NCBI GenBank assembly: GCA_001247695.2
Contig: LGRX02015745.1
Coordinates: 1 to 23,098, forward strand
DNA length: 23,098 bases
Direction: 5' to 3'
Source of the DNA: Cymbomonas tetramitiformis
Lineage: Eukaryota > Chlorophyta > Pyramimonadophyceae > Pyramimonadales > Pyramimonadaceae
This document shows positions 1 through 8,601 of this stretch, one piece after another. Under the pieces are notes generated by a model. It saw only the letters and a list, made by a program, of their open reading frames with translations, was not told the DNA's origin and ran no database searches. The position numbers and the translations under genes are program-made. Positions within the stretch are counted from its first letter, which is position 1. Each line of letters begins with the position of its first letter.

Positions 1-1006
1 CGGCTGGCTCTATTTATGTCCAGTGCCTTGGGGCTTTTTCACCTGCCAGGGGACTGGTGATCGACGCCCACTTTATGGGGTACTGGCATCTCGTTGTTTA
101 CGGGGACGGCCACTTGGGTGCTTTGGATGCTGGGATTGTGGCTGTCCCTGTGGTACCCTTCTGACGGGTACTGCCTCTTTGAGGGCGTCGGGGATTCGTC
201 TGCGGCTGGCTCTATTTATGTCCAGTGCCTTGAGGCCTTTTCACCTGCCGGGGGACTGGTGATCGACACCCACGTTATGGGGTGCTGACATCTCGTTGTT
301 AACGGGGACGGCCACTGGAATGATTTGGATGATGGGATGTGGCTGTCCCTGTGGTACCCTTCTGACGGGTACTGCCTCTTTGAGGGCGTCGGGGATTCGT
401 CTGCGGCTGGCTCTATTTATGTCCAGTGCCTTGGGGCTTTTTCACCTGCCGGGGGACTGGGGAGCGACACCCACTTTATGGGGTATTGGCATCTCGTTGT
501 TAACGGGGACGGCCACCGGAATGATTTGGATGATGGGATGTGGCTGTCCCTGTGGTACCCTTCTGGCGGGTACTGCCTCTTTGAGGGCGTCGGGGATTCG
601 TCTGCGGCTGGCTCTATTTATGTCCAGTGCCTTGGGGCTTTTTCACCTGCCGGGGGACTGGTGATCGACACCCACTTTATGGGGTATTGGCATCTCGTTG
701 TTAACGGGGACGGCCACCGGAATGATTTGGATGATGGGATGTGGCTGTCCCTGTGGTACCCTTCTGGCGGGTACTGCCTCTTTGAGGGCGTCGGGGATTC
801 GTCTGCGGCTGGCTCTATTTATGTCCAGTGCCTTGGGGCTTTTTCACCTGCCGGGGGACTGGGGAGCGACACCCACTTTATGGGGTATTGGCATCTCGTT
901 GTTAACGGGGACGGCCACCGGAATGATTTGGATGATGGGATGTGGCTGTCCCTGTGGTACCCTTCTGACGGGTACTGCCTCTTTGAGTGCGTCGGGGATT
1001 CGTTTA
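1..1006. repeat. 201-bp tandem satellite array, about five copies
   Basis: A unit starting CGGCTGGCTCTATTTATG recurs at 1, 203, 404, 605 and 806, a period of 201 bp (202 for the first). The fifth copy runs into a different end module at about 1007. Copies are nearly identical. Differences include a GAC/GGC swap in the TTCTGACGGG segment and GTGATCGAC versus GGGAGCGAC. Because 201 is a multiple of three, a plus frame stays open from 325 to 1140 and encodes a 67-residue repeat. The array continues past the left edge of the window. The same unit recurs at about 11607-11938 and 19262-19821, always on the plus strand. Confidence 0.95.
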
Positions 1007-1140
1007 CGGCTCGCTTTTTGGGAGTGTCTTGGATTCGTCTGACGCTAGCTCCCTCTCCGTGTACAATGCTCATGGTTATTGCACATGCCGGGGGACTTGT
1101 GTTCTTTGACCTTGATATGAGTACTGGCGGATCGCTGTAA
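325..1140 (+). other. Open frame through the 201-bp repeats, probably not a gene
   Basis: This 271-codon open frame crosses four 201-bp units and ends in the end module. The encoded repeat contains DDGMWLSLWYPS, then GYCLFEGVGDSS, then AGGLVIDTHFMGYWHLVVNG. I recognise no family. Against coding: the first units at the left carry a stop in this frame, one copy near 11755 has a one-base deletion, and diverged copies at 19742-20135 and 20475-20822 differ mostly at amino-acid-changing positions. For coding: copies diverge with almost no indels, and the end module (YWRVTVNGDG...LSLWCHSGG) looks like a diverged version of the same protein repeat. I favour a satellite that is open by chance of its period. 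Confidence 0.2.
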
Positions 1141-1342
1141 ACGGGGACGGCCGCCGAGTGGAAGTGGGTTTTGGGAGGCGGTTATCCCCGTGCTGCCATT
1201 CTGGCGGGCACTGCCTCTTGGAGAGCTCGGTAGATTCGTCTGTCGTGCTGCGAGGAGAGGCAAAAGGTGGTGGTGTACACCTTTTGTGTTTTCCCTTTAA
1301 TTTTGTGGGGAGCACTTAGGTGCCCGCATGTTTCCTTTTTTT
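1007..1342. repeat. Satellite end module
   Basis: This segment follows the last 201-bp unit in every block. It starts near CGGCTCGCTTTTTGGGAGTG and runs through ACGGGGACGGCCGCC and GTGGGGAGCACTTAGGTGCCC to the start of the 336-bp unit. Equivalents begin at about 11939, 19822 and 20554. Its second half can be aligned without gaps to the 201-bp unit, so the two modules probably share an origin. No gene is supported here. Confidence 0.8.
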
Positions 1343-1997
1343 GACATGGGGTGTCCATGCTGTGTGGTGTGACTGCATTCATGACATAACCATGGACCAA
1401 CAGGTCCCATCCATCGACCGGGAGCCACTGGGGGGCATGCCAGCAGGGTCCGCTTACTCCGTAACCCAGAGACCAACAGTTGTTTGGCGACGATCGGTCA
1501 CATCGTATCATCTTTCCATGCTGCTTTGCATTTGGGTTGGGAATATGTATGCGTTTGTGGTATCTTGTCACGGCCCCGCCTTGCTCTTGATTTGCTTCTC
1601 ACATCCACTGGGATGATGGTGGGCTGGCTTTTGTTGGCCGATCGCATGCCGTTCAGTGTGTGTGTGTATGCTTTTTTTGACATGGGGTGTCCATGCTGTG
1701 TGGTGTGACTGCATTCATGACATAACCATGGACCAACAGGTCCCATCCATCGACCGGGAGCCACTGGGGGGCATGCCAGCAGGGTCCGCTTACTCCGTAA
1801 CCCAGAGACCAACAGTTGTTTGGCGACGATCGGTCACATCGTATCATCTTTCCATGTTGCTTTGCATTTGGGTTGGGAATATGTATGCGTTTATGGTATC
1901 TTGTCACGGCCCCGCCCTGCTCTTGATTTGCTTCTCACATCCACTGGGATGATGGTGGGCTGGCTTTTGTTGGCCGATCTCATGCCGTTCAGTGTGT
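1343..1997. repeat. 336-bp tandem unit, two copies
   Basis: A unit starting GACATGGGGTGTCCATGC occurs at 1343 and again at 1679, a period of 336 bp. Each copy ends in GCCGTTCAGTGTGT followed by a short GT run. Single copies of the same unit lie at 12348-12668, 20156-20475 and 20893-21210. The GT run at its end is the junction for the LINE copies and for the Penelope-like element. Short open frames exist on both strands and none resembles a known protein. Confidence 0.9.
1919..1997. repeat. Left copy of 79-bp target site duplication
   Basis: The last 79 bp of the satellite unit, from GCTCTTGATTTGC to TTCAGTGTGT, reappear at 2856-2934 with one mismatch (CTTCTC versus CTTTTC). The two copies bracket the truncated LINE. 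This is the pattern left by a LINE insertion with a long target site duplication. Confidence 0.8.
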
Positions 1998-2855
1998 GTA
2001 TGCTTATCCTTGCGAATCCTTTGGCACTCCGTAGCCACAGGAGACTGCACTATGTACCCACGCCGGGGATCAAAGGATTCAGCACACACTTCGGGACACT
2101 CATCCGGATTCTCCGGAGCTCACTAATGAAGAATGGGACCCCCTAAGCCTCGCTGAGCCACCCGAGCCCCTCTGCATCTGCACCACCAGCGCACTGCCGC
2201 CTTGTGCCTGAAGCCGGTTCATCCCTGCCCCCCGTTCTGCGCGAGCCATATCTCCACCACCAAGCCCACGCGCAAGACCACCCCTCTGCTCCCTGAGCCT
2301 CACTGGGCCACCTGAGCCCCTCTGCGGCTGTCCTGCCGGCGCACTGCTGCTGTGTCTCTGGAGCCTCCTCACCTCCGCCAATCGAGCCACCCCTCCACCA
2401 CCAAGCCCACATCCCACATCACCCCGCTGCCCCCTACAGCCTGGTCTCAAGAGAGCTTGCCCACCCACGCCACGGCCAGAATGCCCAAGCGCTGTCCCAA
2501 GGGGCTGAGAATGATAAACTGGGTTGCCCTCATCCAAACTTGCGCATCCGCCATCGACTTGCGCTTGTAGCCCTCTACCCCCAGCACCAACTCCCCGTGA
2601 CTGGAGCCCTTGCGTTGATTGCCTTGCGAGGTGGCCGCGAACTTGAGCTATGCGCTCCACACTTGCGCTGTGACTGCCACGCCGCACTGTTCCTACTTGG
2701 GGTCCCATCCCTACAGTTGCCTGCGTGTCCCAAGCCCTCCCGGTGGCCGATAGTTCACCACCCGGTCGTCGCCTTCCCGACAGCTGCTCACTATTAGTTC
2801 CGGCACGGCCAGCAACCTCGCCCGGTGGGCACGGAAGCTGATGACTTGATGAGAA
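1998..2855 (-). mobile_element. 5'-truncated LINE copy, 3' end only
   Basis: From about 2000 to 2842 this matches the 3' end of the full LINE (12668-13504) at high identity, in the same minus orientation. It contains the last ~50 codons of the LINE ORF (stop at 2693-2695) and the whole 3' untranslated region. Its 3' end sits on the satellite GT run, as does that of the full LINE. The break at about 2843 is the 5' truncation, followed by roughly a dozen bases of unclear origin before the duplicated target. Long open frames on both strands here are shadows of LINE sequence. Confidence 0.85.
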
Positions 2856-2934
2856 GCTCTTGATTTGCTTTTCACATCCACTGGGATGATGGTGGGCTGG
2901 CTTTTGTTGGCCGATCTCATGCCGTTCAGTGTGT
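2856..2934. repeat. Right copy of 79-bp target site duplication
   Basis: This is the second copy of the satellite segment at 1919-1997, with a single T/C difference. It ends in TTCAGTGTGT, directly before the unique sequence taken as the start of the Penelope-like element. Confidence 0.8.
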
Positions 2935-3316
2935 TCACCGGGTGCGTTAGCAGACGGCGTTGTCGTCTGTGCAGTCGGGGGTGGCAGAGTGCATTGTTGC
3001 GGCCGGTTGGGGTGCGTTTTCGCGTTCCGTCGGGTTGCAGTATTGTCGCTGGGTCCTGCTGCGCTGGTAGCGGGACCACACTCTTCTCTTGAGGGCGGCA
3101 GACTGCATGCGTGCAGGATGCTGTTGTGAATACGGTTGGTTGCCCGTCCTCTCGTTCCGTGAAAGGGGTTGTGGCTTGATATCTCGTTCTTCGGATCGGC
3201 GTTGCTCGCTTCGCCCCTTGGTGCCTGCGGTCGGTCGTTGGCTTGGGATCCTGGTGGAGCCGGAGGGAAGGTCATCGTCGTTACTCCTGCATGAGCCACT
3301 CCGGGGTAAAAATTAA
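2935..3316 (+). other. 5' untranslated leader of the Penelope-like element
   Basis: This is unique sequence between the satellite duplication and the PLE reading frame. That frame opens after a TAA at 3314-3316. Short open frames run on both strands, and none has recognisable similarity. No duplicate of it is seen 3' of the element, so it is not evidently a pseudo-LTR. Confidence 0.5.
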
Positions 3317-3436
3317 AAGGCGGCTACGGCAGGGTTGGTAGGTCAGCCCACTCGCCCCCGGGAGGGGGTAACCATTGTGACCCGAGGCCCCGAAGACGTG
3401 GGGTGGACACCCTTTGCGCACTCTTTTGTCTTGGGG

Positions 3437-3787
3437 ATGTCTGGCAATATGCTAGAGGACTCGCCAAGGGAGGTAGAGGCGCCCTTGGTGGAGGCCCCAC
3501 CTGCCCGTAGGGCACGGAGGTCCCCGCTTGCTGATGGCTTTAGACAGTTCTTTTCTCGTTTTTCGAAACCTGTTTCTGCGGATCGGAGACGTTCCCTCCA
3601 GAAACAGTTTCCTCCTAGCTGTTGCTGGAGGGATGATGTGTGGCAGGTTCAGATGACGGCGTGGCACTATAATATGGAGAAGTGTGCTACACTTCGGAGG
3701 TTACGCAGGTTGCACGCAGCGCACGGGCCCTCATCAGATATATTGAGCCCAGCCAAGACTACCCAGGTTATATATGTCATATATAAT
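3437..3787 (+). pseudogene. Penelope-like ORF, 5' part, cut inside the GIY-YIG motif
   Basis: This is the N-terminal portion of the PLE polyprotein. The frame is open from 3317; the first in-frame ATG is at 3437, and upstream TTG at 3335 is an unlikely eukaryotic start. It is rich in Arg and Pro with no known domain until the end, where IYVIYN (3770-3787) forms the first strand of a GIY-YIG nuclease. The PAT-like insertion begins right after this, adding a Gly codon and then a TAA at 3791. The remaining nuclease motifs (LYVG, then R..EH) are found in frame on the other side of the insertion, from 8838. The endonuclease would nick DNA to prime reverse transcription. As it stands the gene is disrupted. 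Confidence 0.8.
3768..3786. repeat. AT-rich perfect inverted repeat at the PAT insertion point
   Basis: TTATATATG (3768-3776) and CATATATAA (3778-3786) are perfect inverted repeats around one central T. The PAT-like element starts at the right edge. The sequence also encodes part of the GIY-YIG strand, so it may be coincidental. Confidence 0.7.
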
Positions 3788-3956
3788 GGTTAAATTGGAG
3801 CCTGCGGAATTTTAGAGGTTTCTGTGCCGATAGATCGATCAGAGTTTCCTGAGCCGTTGGATCAAATCAGTAGCTGAGTTAGATCTAAAGGCTTTACACA
3901 CGACAGTATTTAGGAGTTCCGCCCGTGGGAATCCGCAGCTCTGTTCTTTTGCCTTC
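3785..3956 (+). repeat. Split direct repeat A1 (left end of PAT element)
   Basis: These 172 bp from AATGGTTAAATTGG to TTTTGCCTTC recur at 8430-8601 with three substitutions (GATAG/GGTAG, CAGTAG/CAGCAG, CAGTATT/CAATATT). The first one or two A bases may be host sequence. The match stops exactly in the loop of a hairpin. Confidence 0.95.
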
Positions 3957-3966
3957 GCAAAAGAAC
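3943..3966 (+). promoter_or_regulatory. Perfect hairpin, 10-bp stem and 4-nt loop
   Basis: GTTCTTTTGC, loop CTTC, then GCAAAAGAAC form a perfect stem. Only the left arm and loop belong to repeat A1. The A2 copy ends in the loop and lacks the right arm, so the hairpin exists only at the 5' end of the element. It lies 110 bp ahead of the gag start. A role in RNA priming, packaging or recombination is possible but unproven. Confidence 0.6.
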
Positions 3967-3973
3967 TTCACAA

Positions 3974-3997
3974 GAAATTTTCCTCGCGGAAAAATTC
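3974..3997 (+). promoter_or_regulatory. Second hairpin, 9 of 10 stem pairs
   Basis: GAAATTTTCC, loop TCGC, then GGAAAAATTC form a near-perfect stem 7 nt after the first hairpin. The pair occupies the leader upstream of gag; the rest of the leader to 4075 is AT-rich with no further structure noted. Confidence 0.5.
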
Positions 3998-4075
3998 TTA
4001 GTGCGGCACACTGCAAATTTTTACCCCACATTTTAACGTTACTGTGGAAGTTTAAACCCTTGACGACTTACGACA

Positions 4076-4996
4076 ATGAGTCAAGACGGTGAGCAAAGCG
4101 CGTCGGAGAACAATGCTGGCGCGGCTGAACAACCGGCGGCGAAGTCCGGGATGGAAGTCCTGTTGGAGCAACAGGGCGCAATGATGAAGCTCATGATGAA
4201 GCAGATGGAGACTCTCGTAGCGAGAGTTGAAGTCGCGGAGGAGGCGGCAGCGAAAGCCGTTTCGCAGGCTAGTGGTTCCGCTCAGAGCGGAGACGCGGAG
4301 TTGGAGGCATTAAAAAAGCTCCCGTATGTTCCACACGTTGAAGGGAATCCGTTCCCTGTGAGACCTGCAACACTGGAGACCGATATGCCGCAGATGTACG
4401 ACCTGTACAACGACCAGACCTACGATGCCCTCTCCAAACGCACCAACTCGTCCATGCGTTACGAGCAGTTGGTGCTTGCCCCTGCGCTTTCGTACATGCA
4501 CGATGCGATTGCGTTTTCCGAGGCGACCTTGGACTGGTGTCAAGATGAAAAAGACCCCCCAACGGTGGAGGAATTGAGTGAGCGCGTTTTCGCAGCGCAC
4601 AACACGTTTAAGGGCGTTTTTTCGCTCTTGAACAACCGATACACCATGTTGCAGCTCAGAGCGAGCATGGAGTCTGACGCAACATCACACGGCGGAGCTG
4701 AGGCGTTGCGGGCGAAGTTGGCCTTCATCGAGGAGAAGGTGTACGCAGGCAGCGACGGGCTGGTGAGCGACTCAGTGCTCACGAAGTGGTTGAAGGAGTT
4801 CGACACCACGAAGGCGAAGGCCGTGATGAACACGCACGCCAAGGCCAACGCCAAAGTTTCGACTTTTCGTGACCGTCAAGGAGGCAAAGGCAAAGGCGCA
4901 GCGGGCGGTGGCGCTGGAAAAGGTGAAGGTGGCCGCGGCAGCGGCAAGGGAGGTAAAGGGTCAGGGCTTGGGCGAGGCGCCCAAGCCCAGACCTAA
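4076..4996 (+). CDS. Gag-like protein of the PAT element (ORF1)
   Basis: An intact 306-codon ORF starts at ATG 4076 and stops at TAA 4994-4996. It is the first ORF of the element, in the position where PAT-like elements carry a structural nucleocapsid-type protein. Residues about 27-75 (LLEQQGAMMKLMMKQME onward) look like a coiled coil. The central part is a helical domain with no family I can name. The last ~40 residues are a Gly/Lys/Arg-rich tail (GGKGKGAAGGG...), a plausible nucleic-acid-binding region. There is no CCHC zinc knuckle. The pol ORF lies downstream in another frame. The gag role rests on position and composition. Confidence 0.75.
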   Translation: MSQDGEQSASENNAGAAEQPAAKSGMEVLLEQQGAMMKLMMKQMETLVARVEVAEEAAAKAVSQASGSAQSGDAELEALKKLPYVPHVEGNPFPVRPATLETDMPQMYDLYNDQTYDALSKRTNSSMRYEQLVLAPALSYMHDAIAFSEATLDWCQDEKDPPTVEELSERVFAAHNTFKGVFSLLNNRYTMLQLRASMESDATSHGGAEALRAKLAFIEEKVYAGSDGLVSDSVLTKWLKEFDTTKAKAVMNTHAKANAKVSTFRDRQGGKGKGAAGGGAGKGEGGRGSGKGGKGSGLGRGAQAQT

Positions 4997-5124
4997 CTTT
5001 CCGACCACGGAAAGGTTGGACGCCTTCCGCCCCTCGGGGCGTCCAACGGAAAGAGCCCACCCTGCAGGAAAGGGTGCGGAGCAGAAGGGGGGCATGGCGC
5101 GCAGCTGGCGCGAATTCCGAGGTC

Positions 5125-7056
5125 ATGCAGTGGATCAGCAAAGGGGCAAGGATGCGCTGGGTCGACAAGGCGCCTTTGCCTTTCGATCACGGAGTGTCTT
5201 TGGGCGACGCCACCCCTCCGCAGCTGGAGTGGATGGCCGCAGAGACCGAGCGGTGTCTCAGGACGGGCGCATGGGTACGAGCGAGGAGGAGACGACATGT
5301 ATCCCGAGTGTTCCTGGTGCCGAAGACGGGGACGAACAAGTGGCGTCTAGTGATGGACTTCCGCTGGTTGAACTCGCATTGCGTCAAGTCCCGCTGCAAG
5401 ATGGAGACGCTCAAGAAGCTGCGACGGCTCGCCAAGCCGAACGACTGGTGCTTCAGCTTCGACCTCCAGGACGGATACCACGTTGTGGGGATCGACCCCG
5501 CCTTCCAGGAGTACATGCAGTTCGATGTGCGGGGGGAATTATTCCAGTGCGGCGCCCTTTCCTTCGGCTGGAACGACTCGCCACGAATATTCGTCAAGGT
5601 CATGAAGGTGCTCGTGGAGTGCCTGCGTTCTCCGAGATCCGCAGAGTATCGGGGGGAAGTGCGGAAGCTGCAAAGCGGAAGCAAGGTGCGACAACGTTGG
5701 GCAGTTCGCAGACGAGCTGGAGGATGCGGCTGCGAGGAGCATCAGCAGGGGGCGCGGGTGCTCCCTTACATGGACGACTTCCTGCTGCTGCTAAGCAGCA
5801 GGATCGAGCCGCTCCGGGCGCGCGAGTTGACATCTCGGGTCTTGGTGAGACTCGGATTGTCGCGCAACGAGAAGAAGGGGCAATGGGAGCCGACGCAGCT
5901 GGTGGAGCACCTCGGGCTCGAGGTGGACCTCAAAGCGGGACAGTTCCGCGTGACACCGGCGAGGCTGCAGAAGATTCACCTGCAGTCCAAGGCGCTTCTC
6001 AGCGAGGCGTCGCGGCAGCGGAGGTGGCTCCCAGCTCGGAAGCTGGCAGCGTTCACGGGGCTCTGCCAGTCTGTGTATCTGGCAGTCCCTCCGGCGAGAT
6101 TGTATCTCAGGGAGCTCCACTTTGTACTCTCCACGAGGCGGGGATGGGGCGCGAAGGTGAAGCTCACACGGCAGGCGTGGAGCGACATCGAGTGGTGGCT
6201 CAGGCTGCCAGCTCAGAGCCGGTGGAACGGTCGCAAGATCTGGCGCAGCCCCACGAGAGCGAAGGTGCACACCGACGCGTCTCTGTTCGCATGGGGCGGG
6301 GTGCTGAACCTCAAGCACGCGGCAAGAGGATTCTGGTCCGACGAGCTACGGCATCTACACATCACGCACCTGGAGTTGGAGGCCGTGTACAAAACGGTGC
6401 AATCCTTCCTGAGAGAGCTCACCGGCAAGGTGGTGCGCCTCTACTGCGACAACCAGGCGGTGGTGCCCATGCTCTCGCACTTCACGTCGCGCAACCCGGA
6501 GCTGATGCGGCGGATGCGGCGCCTGTGGATCCTGCTGGACTTAAACGACATCGAGCTCCAGGCGAGGTACATCAGAAGCGAGGCAAACGAGTGGGCCGAC
6601 CGCTTGTCTCGGGACCAGGACCTGGACGACTGGCGGCTAAACCGTAGGTGGTTTCAGTGGGCGGAGCAGGAATGGCACCGGCACACCGTGGACCGCTTCG
6701 CCTCGGAGCTCTCCGCCCAGCTGCCGCGCTACTACGCACAGTGGCACGACCCGGGGTGCGAGGGCGTGGACTCTTTGGCCTTTTCCTGGCTAGGAGAGGT
6801 CAATTGGGTCAACCCCCCGTGGTCCCTCCTCGACGAGGTGGCGCACAAGCTGCGGGAGGAGAAGTGCGCCGCCACGGTGGTGGCGCCCTACTGGCCGGGG
6901 CAGATGTGGTTCCAGCAGCTGGAGGCCATGGCCGACGAGGTGGTGATCTTGCCCCGGGGCAGGGACCTCTTTACTCCCAGCCGGCTGGGAGGGTCCGAGC
7001 TGCTCGGGGCCTCAAGCTGGGACGGCATCATGTTCCGCATCTCCGCCTCCCGGTGA
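5125..7056 (+). CDS. Pol of the PAT element: reverse transcriptase, RNase H, DIRS-type methyltransferase
   Basis: An intact ORF. ATG 5125 is the first in-frame ATG (643 aa); the frame is open from before 5074. The reverse transcriptase carries FSFDLQDGYH (catalytic Asp ~113), LFQCGALSFGWNDSP and YMDD (~215-218). About 45 extra Arg/Gly-rich residues separate the second and third of these. RNase H follows with Asp ~384 (VHTDAS), Glu ~417/419 (LELEAV), Asp ~442 (LYCDN) and Asp ~492 (NEWADRLSR). The C-terminal ~120 residues contain NWVNPPW (~560-566), which fits the Dam-like N6-methyltransferase domain of DIRS/PAT elements. It would copy the element RNA to DNA and degrade the template. It lies in a different frame from gag (gap ~130 bp) and overlaps no confirmed gene. 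Confidence 0.93.
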   Translation: MQWISKGARMRWVDKAPLPFDHGVSLGDATPPQLEWMAAETERCLRTGAWVRARRRRHVSRVFLVPKTGTNKWRLVMDFRWLNSHCVKSRCKMETLKKLRRLAKPNDWCFSFDLQDGYHVVGIDPAFQEYMQFDVRGELFQCGALSFGWNDSPRIFVKVMKVLVECLRSPRSAEYRGEVRKLQSGSKVRQRWAVRRRAGGCGCEEHQQGARVLPYMDDFLLLLSSRIEPLRARELTSRVLVRLGLSRNEKKGQWEPTQLVEHLGLEVDLKAGQFRVTPARLQKIHLQSKALLSEASRQRRWLPARKLAAFTGLCQSVYLAVPPARLYLRELHFVLSTRRGWGAKVKLTRQAWSDIEWWLRLPAQSRWNGRKIWRSPTRAKVHTDASLFAWGGVLNLKHAARGFWSDELRHLHITHLELEAVYKTVQSFLRELTGKVVRLYCDNQAVVPMLSHFTSRNPELMRRMRRLWILLDLNDIELQARYIRSEANEWADRLSRDQDLDDWRLNRRWFQWAEQEWHRHTVDRFASELSAQLPRYYAQWHDPGCEGVDSLAFSWLGEVNWVNPPWSLLDEVAHKLREEKCAATVVAPYWPGQMWFQQLEAMADEVVILPRGRDLFTPSRLGGSELLGASSWDGIMFRISASR

Positions 7057-7059
7057 GCC

Positions 7060-8388
7060 ATTACGTGCAGGATGGGAGGCGGGCGGCCGGGCGGGCGCCG
7101 CAGGCGGGGCTGGCGAGTGGCCTCAAGGTGAAGGTGTATTGGCCCCAGGATGATGCCTGGTACACCGGCACCGTGGGCGACACGGGGCCGGACGGCCTAA
7201 CCCACATTGCCTACGAGGATGGTGACGAGGAGGACCTGGACATGAGCAAGGAGAGATATGAGGTGCTCCCGGCAGCGGTGCAGGAGGTGGCTGGCTGGGA
7301 TGCGGCGCTTCAGGAGCGCTGGAGAGGGGAGCTGGGGGACAGCTCCCTCACTGAGCTGGCAGTGCAGATGCAGGGGGCAGCATTGGGCGACAAGACGGTG
7401 GGCAACTACCGGCCGAAGGCTCGGGCCTTCATGGCGTTCTGTGAGGCGGAGGGCAGGCAGTGGCTTCCGGCAACGGGGGCCACGGTGAGGCTGTACATTG
7501 CTCACATGCTGGACAAGGTCACGGTGCAGGCGTCCAACATGCAACCCTACCTGTCCGCCAACAACAACTACCACGAGGACATGGGGTTCCCCGGGCCTGC
7601 CAAGGGCCGGGCGATCTCCAGAGCAGTGAAGGGCATGTCCCGCCTCTAGGTGCAGGCGGCTGAAGCCACGGGTGAGGAGCAGACGGTGCGGACCTGGCTG
7701 CCTGCCAGGCATGTCTCGGCGGTGCATGCGCACGGGCTGGGGCTGGAGCCGGTGGGCCGGGCAGCTACGGAGCTGCTCAGGGCGTGCACCTACGTGGTGT
7801 TTGCCTTCGTCACCTTCGGCCGGCCAGAGACGGGCGTCTCCATGCGCAGGGGCACATCAGCATCACAGGTGATGACATCTCCGTGGTTCTCCACAAGGAG
7901 AAAGGCAGGGGGCACGTGCGCCTCAGGAGGAGGCTCACCATCCCCGCAGCGGGGGTGGCGGGGCTTGTGCAGCTCCTGCAGCGCTGGCAGCAGGTGCGGG
8001 ATGCCTGTTCGGGGCAGCGCCCGGTGACGGGCTCGGAAGTGCAGGGCGGCTACTGGAGGCTGCCGTGGGAGCTAGGGAAGCTCCAGTCGGCGCAAGCTAA
8101 TGGCTGGGTGCAGTTGGCATTGGGGAGGCTGGGGTGTGTCCCTCCGGAAGGGGGACACTTCTCTGGCCACAGCACCCGCAAGGGGCTTGTACCTGTGCCA
8201 GGGCTGTGGGCGCGGCGCTTGAGAAGTGCTGCTTCTTGGGCGGCTGGTCTCAACTGTCCTCTGCCATCCACTCCTACATTGACCCGGCAGCTGTTCCCGA
8301 CGAGCACATGGAGAAGTACTTTGGGTGGACCACTCCGAGATGGCGGCAGCAGCAGCAGCGGCAGCCTGGCACAGAGCAGTGTGCCTAA
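7060..8388 (+). pseudogene. Tyrosine recombinase with N-terminal Tudor-like domain (PAT ORF3), decayed
   Basis: This frame opens as pol ends, and no ATG is seen near its start, so expression may need frameshifting, or the start is lost. A Tudor-like domain comes first (7119-7268: KVKVYWP, AWYTGTV, AYEDGDEEDL). It is followed by a core-binding domain (to 7646). TAG at 7647-7649 interrupts the frame. The catalytic domain continues with GRPET (catalytic Arg), HSTR at 8168-8179 (the HxxR motif), GGWS, and SYID with the nucleophile Tyr at 8275-8277. Two frame changes are needed, near 7855 and 8180. All the active-site motifs survive, so decay or sequencing error is recent. The enzyme would integrate a circular DNA copy. 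Confidence 0.88.
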
Positions 8389-8402
8389 TGATCTCTGTTA
8401 CA

Positions 8403-8427
8403 TGGCAATGAGATGTGAAGAGCAAAA
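8403..8427 (+). repeat. Split direct repeat B1
   Basis: The 25 bp TGGCAATGAGATGTGAAGAG plus CAAAA recur exactly at 8811-8835. B1 directly precedes A2, so B1-A2 mimics the joined ends of a circular copy. Confidence 0.9.
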
Positions 8428-8429
8428 GA

Positions 8430-8601
8430 AATGGTTAAATTGGAGCCTGCGGAATTTTAGAGGTTTCTGTGCCGGTAGATCGATCAGAGTTTCCTGAGCC
8501 GTTGGATCAAATCAGCAGCTGAGTTAGATCTAAAGGCTTTACACACGACAATATTTAGGAGTTCCGCCCGTGGGAATCCGCAGCTCTGTTCTTTTGCCTT
8601 C
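8430..8601 (+). repeat. Split direct repeat A2
   Basis: This is the internal copy of A1 (3785-3956), 169 of 172 positions identical. It ends in the loop of what is a hairpin in A1 and is then followed by unrelated C-rich sequence. Confidence 0.95.

Noticed and set aside
1182..1571. Minus-strand open frames recurring in each satellite block (also near 12056-12577, 19894-20385, 20680-21120)
   Set aside because: They recur because the satellite recurs. No domain, no start or stop conservation in the diverged copies, and a plus-strand frame is equally open.
2836..2858. Possible hammerhead ribozyme core (CTGATGA)
   Set aside because: The sequence after it does not give the required GAAA and stems, and the match lies in LINE sequence, not in a PLE repeat.
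1..2934. Satellite blocks on both sides of the PLE as its pseudo-LTRs
   Set aside because: The same satellite also flanks the LINE and occurs as tandem units without any PLE, so it is host repeat DNA.
2100..3299. 399-codon minus-strand open frame across the LINE remnant and PLE leader
   Set aside because: It spans two unrelated elements and the target duplication, is low-complexity, and its LINE part is 3' untranslated region in the full copy.
4869..6647. Long open frame (592 codons) overlapping gag and pol
   Set aside because: It is the shadow frame of the pol gene, Arg/Ala/Gly-rich with no domain; pol in the next frame has all RT and RNase H motifs.
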